Shown: piece by piece, positions 59,079 through 64,000 of the stretch
Position numbering within the stretch: the stretch's first letter is position 1
Layout of the letters: every line of letters begins with the position of its first letter
Assembly (NCBI GenBank): GCA_964610045.1
Contig: CAZSUN010000006.1
Coordinates: forward strand, 16,913 to 80,912
Length of the DNA stretch: 64,000 nt
From: JACCYX01 sp964610045
GTDB lineage: Bacteria; Chloroflexota; Chloroflexia; Thermomicrobiales; UBA6265
Direction of reading: 5' to 3'
Position numbers and translations under genes: made by a program
The notes under the pieces: generated by a model
What the model saw: the letters and a program-made list of their open reading frames with translations, nothing else
What the model was told of the DNA's origin: nothing
Database searches by the model: none

Positions 59079-60137
59079 TTACGAGCGGAGCGCACGCAAT
59101 CGTGCGAACAGGTCCTTCTCCTCGTCGCTCAGATTCTGCGGAAGGTCGATCTCGGCTTTCACCAGAAGGTCGCCCGAAACGCTGCCCCGGCTCTCGAGAT
59201 TTGGCAGGCCCTTGCCTCGAAGGCGAAACACACGCCCTGGTTGGGTTCCCGGCGGGATCGTCAGGGCGAGATCCTTGCCCAGCGTGGGCACCACCACCTC
59301 ACCACCGAGAATCGCGGTATAGAGCGGAATCCTGACCGTTTCCGACAGGTCGTCACCCTCCCGCTCGAATCGGTGATGCGGCACAAGCTTGATCACCAGG
59401 TAGACGTCGCCGTTCGGTCCGCCGTTGACGCCAGGACCGCCCTGCCCGGAGACACGAACCCGGGAACCTGTCCGCACGCCCTTCGGGATGCTGACTTCGA
59501 GTTCCTTCGTGGACTTGACTTCACCCGTGCCGTCGCAGCGAGGACAGGTCGTTCCCCGGACCTCCCCGCTCCCGTGGCACAACGAGCAGGTCTCCGGCGC
59601 GCTGACCGTCACCCGGCGACGGGCGCCATTGGCCGCCTCTTCCATGGTGATGGTGGCGGTCAACTCCAGGTCTTCGCCCCGGCGCGGCCGGTTCGATGTG
59701 GCCCGGGTACGGCCAGCGCCCGGTTGCTGGTTCCCGAACAGGGTCTTGAAGAAATCGGAGAACGGGCCGCCGGTGTCACCCGATTCGAATGTGAAGTCAC
59801 CGTCCGAACCGGTGTACCAGGTCCCATAGTTCTGACCGGCTGCCTGGTTGGCGGCGCCACGCCGCGCAACGTCCTCAGCGGAATAGCCTGCATCTCGATA
59901 GCGCTGCCAGTCCTCGCCAACCTGGTCGTACAGCTTTCGCTTGCCACTGTCCGACAGGACCTCGTACGCCTCATTGAGATCCTTGAAGCGCTCTTCGGCA
60001 CGCGGGTCGTCCCGGTTGACGTCCGGGTGCAGCTCCTTGGCACGCTGACGAAAGGCGTTGCGGATCGCCTTCTCGTCGGCGTCGCGTCCGACCCCGAGCA
60101 CCTGGTAATAATCCTTGAAATCCACCGTCTTCGGCAT
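59079..60137 (-). CDS. dnaJ: DnaJ-family chaperone with reduced zinc domain
   Basis: 352 residues from ATG 60137 (GGGGAG ahead). J domain with HPD at 37-39 (YYQVLGVGRDADEKAIRNAFRQRAKELHPDVN), then a Gly/Phe-poor linker and an FFKTLFG element. Only two CxxCxGxG-type motifs are present, CSLCHGSG (184-191) and CPRCDGTG (198-205), where classic DnaJ has four. The substrate-binding beta domains follow (GVRTGSRVRVSGQGGPG; YTAILGGEVVVPTLGKDLALTIPPGTQPGRVFRLRGKGLP). It is intermediate between DnaJ and zinc-less CbpA. Promoter and HAIR-like site are upstream. Confidence 0.92.
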   Translation of the reverse strand: MPKTVDFKDYYQVLGVGRDADEKAIRNAFRQRAKELHPDVNRDDPRAEERFKDLNEAYEVLSDSGKRKLYDQVGEDWQRYRDAGYSAEDVARRGAANQAAGQNYGTWYTGSDGDFTFESGDTGGPFSDFFKTLFGNQQPGAGRTRATSNRPRRGEDLELTATITMEEAANGARRRVTVSAPETCSLCHGSGEVRGTTCPRCDGTGEVKSTKELEVSIPKGVRTGSRVRVSGQGGPGVNGGPNGDVYLVIKLVPHHRFEREGDDLSETVRIPLYTAILGGEVVVPTLGKDLALTIPPGTQPGRVFRLRGKGLPNLESRGSVSGDLLVKAEIDLPQNLSDEEKDLFARLRALRS

Positions 60138-60168
60138 CGCACACTCCCCAACATATTAGTCTTTACAT

Positions 60169-60198
60169 AGTTTATTAGTTGAGTCGATCCGACGCAAG
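60169..60198 (-). promoter_or_regulatory. Promoter with HAIR-like (HspR-type) operator before dnaJ
   Basis: On the minus strand, TTGCGT (60197-60192) and TAAACT (60174-60169) are separated by 17 bases. The plus-strand reading GTTGAGT-CGATCCG-ACGCAAG at 60178-60198 matches the HAIR consensus CTTGAGT-N7-ACTCAAG in 12 of 14 arm positions and covers the -35 and spacer. HspR binds HAIR to repress DnaK/DnaJ genes. A direct repeat ACTAATA (12-base spacing) lies just downstream. Confidence 0.65.
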
Positions 60199-60201
60199 GT
60201 G

Positions 60202-60786
60202 TCAGCGAGGCTTCGGCGTGAACAGACGGATCATCCGGCTCTCGCCGGATACCAGCCGCTGGTATGTGCGCCGCAACCAGACCGCGCCCAACACCACTGC
60301 GGGGATGGCGAGCCAGCCGCTGACAAGGGAAGCGATCGTCACCACGATCGCGATGATGTCCTCGACGACACTGGCGTACGGATTGCCAAGCCCTTTGGTT
60401 GCCCCGGTGATCGATGGCCGCGTTTGCATCTTCCAGGTGTGGACAGCGCCGGCGATGGCCAATCCGAGCAACCCTGTCAACCACGGGCTGACGGAATCCT
60501 GGCTGCCGATCGCCATGAACGCGATGGCGCCCGCGACGGGTCTGAGCACGCTATGGGCGAGGTCGCTGATCGAGTCCAGTTGCGGGATTTTGTCGACGAT
60601 GAGTTCGATTGGGAGCAGGAGCAGGAGGATCAGCAGGCCCGCGTTTGACGACAGGAACGCGAATCGACCCTGGAGGTCGATGGTGTCCGTGATCCGGTCG
60701 GCAAGAGCGAGGATCAGGAGGGGAAGGGTGGCGTTGAGACCGCAGGCGAATGAGACACCAGCGCCGGATAGCCAGATGTTGGGCAC
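60202..60786 (-). CDS. DUF4126 membrane protein
   Basis: 194 residues from GTG 60786 with GGAG eight bases ahead. About five membrane segments (SGAGVSFACGLNATLPLLILALADRI; NAGLLILLLLLPIELIVDKIPQLDSISD; AGAIAFMAI; WLTGLLGLAIAGAVHTWKM; VEDIIAIVVTIASLVSGWLAIPAVVLGAVWL). The family matches DUF4126 by its NxTLPLL start and VDKIPxLDSxxD motif. Function unknown. Its 3' end touches the HAIR-like element. Confidence 0.85.
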   Translation of the reverse strand: MPNIWLSGAGVSFACGLNATLPLLILALADRITDTIDLQGRFAFLSSNAGLLILLLLLPIELIVDKIPQLDSISDLAHSVLRPVAGAIAFMAIGSQDSVSPWLTGLLGLAIAGAVHTWKMQTRPSITGATKGLGNPYASVVEDIIAIVVTIASLVSGWLAIPAVVLGAVWLRRTYQRLVSGESRMIRLFTPKPR

Positions 60787-60855
60787 GCAATCGACTCCAG
60801 ATGCGTAGGCAACCCCTGGTGTCGACTGCGCGTCCGGCAGCCTGGAGGAACAACA

Positions 60856-60886
60856 GGAGCGGCTCCCCATTCCGGGAAGCCGCTCC
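60856..60886 (-). terminator. Intrinsic-like terminator of lexA
   Basis: GGAGCGGCT pairs with AGCCGCTCC (nine pairs), with inner CCC/GGG pairs after one mismatch. On the minus strand the tail is TGTTGTTCC. It begins 27 bases after the lexA stop. Confidence 0.75.
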
Positions 60887-60912
60887 ATTGTGACGGACTC
60901 TTCGGAGGCTGC

Positions 60913-61551
60913 CTAGTCGATCGAGCGGACCACGGTGACCAGTTTTCCCTGGATTCGCACATTGTGCGGATCGGTGAAGATGGGTTCCATGGTGACGTTG
61001 GCTGGCTGGAGCCGCACCCGGGTGCCCTCGTTGAAGAACTTCTTGAGGGTGGTTTCCTTTTCTTCCTCGAGCCAGACGGCAACTGTCTCGCCGTTCTCGC
61101 AGGTTTCCTGCTGCTTGAGAATGACGATGTCGCCGTCGTTGATCAGGGCGTCGACCATGGAATGACCGCGGACCCGGAGTGCGAACAGATTGCCGCCACC
61201 GCGCGGCGCCAGTTCGGGACCAAGGTCGATCATGTCGACATCCTCGCTGCCTTCCAGCTGACCGGGCACCGGGATTGGAAGACCGGCGGCGATGCTGCCG
61301 ATCACCGGGATGCTGACGACATTGGAGCGTACCGGCGCCCGGCCGACGACCTCGATGCCGCGCGAGATGTTGCGGTTGCGCCGGATCAGATCCCGCTCCT
61401 CAAGGACACGCAGGTTGTAGTCCACAACACTGGTGGAGGAAATGGCCAGTTCCTGCTGGATGTCCCTGATGGTGGGGGGATAATCGTTGTTTTCGAGGAA
61501 CGCCACGATGAAATCGAGGATCGATTGCTGGCGTTGGGAAAGGCTCTTCAT
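60913..61551 (-). CDS. lexA: LexA SOS repressor
   Basis: 212 residues from ATG 61551 (AAAGGA ahead). N-terminal winged helix KSLSQRQQSILDFIVAFLENNDYPPTIRDIQQELAISSTSVVDYNLRVLEERDLI. Self-cleavage site Ala89-Gly90 in GSIAAGLPIP. Catalytic Ser131 in RVRGHSMVDALINDGD, and catalytic Lys at about 170 in ETTLKKFF. It represses SOS genes until RecA-stimulated cleavage. The promoter contains a perfect CGAAC-N4-GTTCG box, so autorepression is expected. It is divergent from mutS2. Confidence 0.96.
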   Translation of the reverse strand: MKSLSQRQQSILDFIVAFLENNDYPPTIRDIQQELAISSTSVVDYNLRVLEERDLIRRNRNISRGIEVVGRAPVRSNVVSIPVIGSIAAGLPIPVPGQLEGSEDVDMIDLGPELAPRGGGNLFALRVRGHSMVDALINDGDIVILKQQETCENGETVAVWLEEEKETTLKKFFNEGTRVRLQPANVTMEPIFTDPHNVRIQGKLVTVVRSID

Positions 61552-61617
61552 CCGTCGTCCTTTTGCTCGTTCGCTACCCGGATGTCGAGCGCAGACCGGG
61601 TATGATTGATTGCGGCG

Positions 61618-61647
61618 ATTATAGTGTCGAACACTTGTTCGTGTCAA
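61618..61647 (-). promoter_or_regulatory. lexA promoter with perfect SOS box in the spacer
   Basis: On the minus strand TTGACA (61647-61642) and TATAAT (61623-61618) are both perfect, with an 18-base spacer. CGAACACTTGTTCG (61628-61641) lies wholly inside that spacer and fits the Gram-positive-type LexA box CGAACN4GTTCG exactly. Repressor bound there would exclude RNA polymerase. The box is about 95 bases from the divergent mutS2 start. Confidence 0.9.
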
Positions 61648-61735
61648 CACGGCACATTGCCATGAATTCGCCACGAGCGGCGGCGAGTACGTTCCGAGAC
61701 GACATCTTCCATACATCCCAGGAATTGAGCCCACC

Positions 61736-64000
61736 GTGACCACCACCGATCCTTTGGCCAAACTCGAATTCGGCGAGATCCTGCGCCGGTTGGCGACACA
61801 CTGCAACTACAGCCTTGCCGCGGCCCGCGCGCTGGAAATCGGACCGAGCCGGGACCGGAAGATCGTGCGCTACCTGCTCGACGTCACGTCCGAGGCCGTC
61901 GCGCTACGCGTCCAGTTGCCCGACTTCACTGTTGGCGGCGCTCGCGATATCCGGACCGAACTCGAAAAAGCGGAGAAGGGCGGCCGGCTCTACCCGCACG
62001 AGTTGATCGAGGTGATGGACACGTTGCGGGCCGGACGGGAAATCCGCCGGACCTTCCAGCGCATCCCGGACAGCGAGGCACGCTATCCAAATCTGCGAGA
62101 ATTCGCCGACGCGATCGAGAACTTCTCGCCGCTCGAAACCGACCTCAGCCGTACATTCGGTCCGCGGGGTGATGTCCTCGACACCGCCAGCGACGAACTC
62201 GCCCGCATTCGCAAATCGGTCCGCATCGCCCACAACCGGTTGATGGACCGCCTCAACGGCTTCATCTCCGGCAATCGCCATGGGTCCGCGCTGCAGGAGA
62301 ACATCATCACGATCAGGGCAGGCAGGTACGTCGTGCCTGTTCGCGCCGAGGCGAGGGGTCTCATCCGCGGCATCGTTCACGACACATCCGCCAGCGGGCA
62401 AACGCTGTTCGTCGAACCATTTGACGTGGTCGAACTGAACAATCGCTGGCGCGAGCAACAGCTTGCCGAGGAACACGAGGTCGAGCGCATTCTCGATCGC
62501 CTCAGCGGCCGGGTCGGGGACGATGCCGACGGTATCCGCCGCCTGATCGAAGCGATAGCCGCCATCGACCTGGCGCTGGCAAAGGCGCGCCTGGCGGATG
62601 TGATGCAGGCCAGCCGTCCCGGCCTCCACGAACCTCCGGTTGGGGCTGGCCGTAACGCCGACGCTCCGGGCCATCCCACGCACCGGATCCGGCTCGACCA
62701 GGCCCGGCATCCGCTTCTCAACCAGCAGACGGTCGTTCCGCTCTCCCTCGACATTGGCGATCACTTCCGGGTCCTGATCGTGACGGGACCCAACACCGGC
62801 GGCAAGACCGTCGCCCTGAAGACCGTCGGGCTTCTCAGCCTGATGACGCAAACCGGCCTGTTCATCCCGGCCGAGCCGACATCCATCATGAGCGTGTTCT
62901 CTTCCGTATTCGTCGATATCGGCGACGAGCAGAGCATCGAGCAGAGCCTTTCGACGTTCTCGTCGCACGTCCGCAACATCGTCGGCATGCTGCGTGGGGT
63001 GGGTTCGGACAGCCTGGTCCTGCTCGACGAGGTCGGCGCCGGCACTGATCCGCAGGAAGGTTCGGCCCTGGCCCGGGCGCTGATGTCGGCCCTGCTTGGC
63101 CGAAAGGCGATGGTGGTCGCCACCACACACTATTCGGAGGTGAAGGCGTTCGCCTACGCGACACCGGGCGTGGAAAACGCCAGCGTCGAATTCGATATCG
63201 AAACCCTCTCGCCAACCTACCGCCTGACCGTGGGGATTCCCGGACGGTCGAATGCGCTCGCCATCGCCAACCGGCTCGGTATGCCTCCCGAGATCATCGA
63301 CGACGCCAGGGCATTGCTCTCGCCAGGTGACGAGCGCACCGAGGCGCTGATCGAGCAAATCCGCGACCGCCGGGACGACATCGACCGTCAGTTGCAGACC
63401 ATCCGGCAAACCGAAGAAGAGACGCGAACACTCAGGCGACGGGCGGCGCAGTCGATCCGGGAAGCCGAGGAGATCCGGCGTACTGCTCGCGAAACGGCCA
63501 TCGCCGAGGTGGAGGCCGAACTGGCGGAGGCACGACAAACCATCCGCAGTCTCGAACGCGCCAGGAGCGAGACCTGGGCTCAACGCGAGCAGGCGAGCAT
63601 CAGCCGCGAGGCTCGCGATGCGATCGAGTCCGCCGAACGTGATGTGCGGCTGGTGCAACGCCGGCGTCAGGCAGCCGCCCCGCCGCCTTCGATCCCGCAG
63701 CAATCGAAACGCGCGTTGCGATCGGGCGATCGGGTTCGCGTCCTGTCACTCGATCAGTCCGGTGAGGTCGTCTCGGTCGAAGGTGATTCCGCCGAAATCT
63801 CCATCGGCTCGCTGCGCATGCGGTCACCAGTTTCTGATCTCGAGCGCATCGGAGGATCGAGCGAGAGTGAACCACGGCGTGCCAGGGTCAGTGCGGGAAC
63901 GCGGGCGGACATCCCGATCGAAATCGACCTGCGAGGGTACCGGGCCGAAGAGATCGCGCCGATCGTGGAGCAGTACATCCACGATGCCTACCTGACCGGG
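61736..64000 (+). CDS. mutS2: MutS2 endonuclease/ATPase, 3' truncated by window edge
   Basis: The frame is open from GTG 61736 to the window end (755 codons), so it has no stop here. The MutS core is complete: GIVHDTSASGQTLFVEPFDVVELNN, Walker A GPNTGGKTVALKTVGLLSLM, DIGDEQSIEQSLSTFSSHV and LVLLDEVGAGTDPQEG. A coiled coil follows at about 540-640 (QIRDRRDDIDRQLQTIRQTEEETRTLRRRAA), then a KOW-like GDRVRVLSLDQSGEVV. The last bases begin the Smr nuclease domain (IDLRGYRAEEIAPIVEQYI). It acts on recombination intermediates and stalled ribosomes. No strong ribosome site is seen. Confidence 0.94.
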   Translation, partial: MTTTDPLAKLEFGEILRRLATHCNYSLAAARALEIGPSRDRKIVRYLLDVTSEAVALRVQLPDFTVGGARDIRTELEKAEKGGRLYPHELIEVMDTLRAGREIRRTFQRIPDSEARYPNLREFADAIENFSPLETDLSRTFGPRGDVLDTASDELARIRKSVRIAHNRLMDRLNGFISGNRHGSALQENIITIRAGRYVVPVRAEARGLIRGIVHDTSASGQTLFVEPFDVVELNNRWREQQLAEEHEVERILDRLSGRVGDDADGIRRLIEAIAAIDLALAKARLADVMQASRPGLHEPPVGAGRNADAPGHPTHRIRLDQARHPLLNQQTVVPLSLDIGDHFRVLIVTGPNTGGKTVALKTVGLLSLMTQTGLFIPAEPTSIMSVFSSVFVDIGDEQSIEQSLSTFSSHVRNIVGMLRGVGSDSLVLLDEVGAGTDPQEGSALARALMSALLGRKAMVVATTHYSEVKAFAYATPGVENASVEFDIETLSPTYRLTVGIPGRSNALAIANRLGMPPEIIDDARALLSPGDERTEALIEQIRDRRDDIDRQLQTIRQTEEETRTLRRRAAQSIREAEEIRRTARETAIAEVEAELAEARQTIRSLERARSETWAQREQASISREARDAIESAERDVRLVQRRRQAAAPPPSIPQQSKRALRSGDRVRVLSLDQSGEVVSVEGDSAEISIGSLRMRSPVSDLERIGGSSESEPRRARVSAGTRADIPIEIDLRGYRAEEIAPIVEQYIHDAYLTG

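Noticed and set aside
61904..63703. Long minus-strand open frame of about 599 codons opposite 61904-63703
   Set aside because: It lies opposite mutS2, whose plus-strand frame carries all MutS2 motifs. The minus frame is Arg/Gly/Asp-rich with no recognisable domain and reflects high-GC codon bias.

Overview
The window is 64 kb of gene-dense, high-GC bacterial chromosome (about 60-65% G+C by eye) with one 100-N scaffold gap at 49501-49600. Several traits point to a Chloroflexota bacterium, probably near Thermomicrobia/Sphaerobacter. These are T-box leaders on tRNA-synthetase and trp genes, an archaeal-type AspRS, a Gram-positive-type LexA box, MutS2, a K+-independent-type proton-pumping pyrophosphatase, a PPi-type phosphofructokinase, and Tat-exported sugar-binding proteins. 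The placement is inferred from gene content only; no 16S rRNA is present. I saw no tRNA or rRNA gene, CRISPR array, prophage or insertion sequence, so this is mostly housekeeping chromosome.

Layout. 1-5.8 kb: iron/siderophore-type ABC importer with two tandem paralogous binding proteins, two FecCD permeases and one polypeptide carrying two ATPase domains. 5.8-7.4 kb: aspS behind an Asp T-box. 7.4-12 kb: LacI-type regulator with promoter and operator, then a sugar ABC importer. 12-16.8 kb: PadR regulator coupled to a CorC/HlyC-type CBS membrane protein, a winged-helix protein, PPi-type PFK and a DUF2171-like protein. 16.85-22 kb: promoter, Trp T-box, terminator and trpEGDCF without trpBA. 22-29 kb (minus strand): ArsR/DUF2087 regulator with its promoter and palindrome, ychF, ileS with a leader attenuator, and a PAP2 phosphatase. 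29-38.5 kb: DUF2085 and NERD-like membrane proteins, holB, a small unknown, a solitary xanthine dehydrogenase-type molybdenum subunit, recN, a YbaB/EbfC protein, DUF951 and an MFS transporter. 38.5-49.3 kb: pyrB, MBL-fold hydrolase, FAD oxidoreductase, hppA, secF, secD, nadD, PHP phosphatase and a membrane protein.

49.3-64 kb: a palindrome-bounded assembly gap, gyrA, then a four-gene minus-strand module (zinc-ribbon membrane protein, unknown, PspA/IM30, SPFH with zinc ribbons) that looks like an envelope-stress system. After it come fabZ, gpsA, purA, a J-domain chaperone behind a HAIR-like heat-shock operator, a DUF4126 membrane protein, lexA and mutS2, the last cut by the window edge. lexA has a near-consensus promoter whose spacer contains a perfect SOS box.

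Cross-cutting themes. Leader control of amino-acid genes is explicit: Asp and Trp T-boxes carry GAC and UGG specifiers in the same GAA-specifier setting, and ileS has an intrinsic attenuator. Several promoters can be read directly as TTGACR-N17-TATCGT or an extended -10 TGGTACAAT. Pyrophosphate metabolism appears twice (PPi-type PFK and H+-PPase). Convergent genes repeatedly overlap at their 3' ends. The strongest candidate for something under-described is the PspA/SPFH/zinc-ribbon module at 52481-55967.
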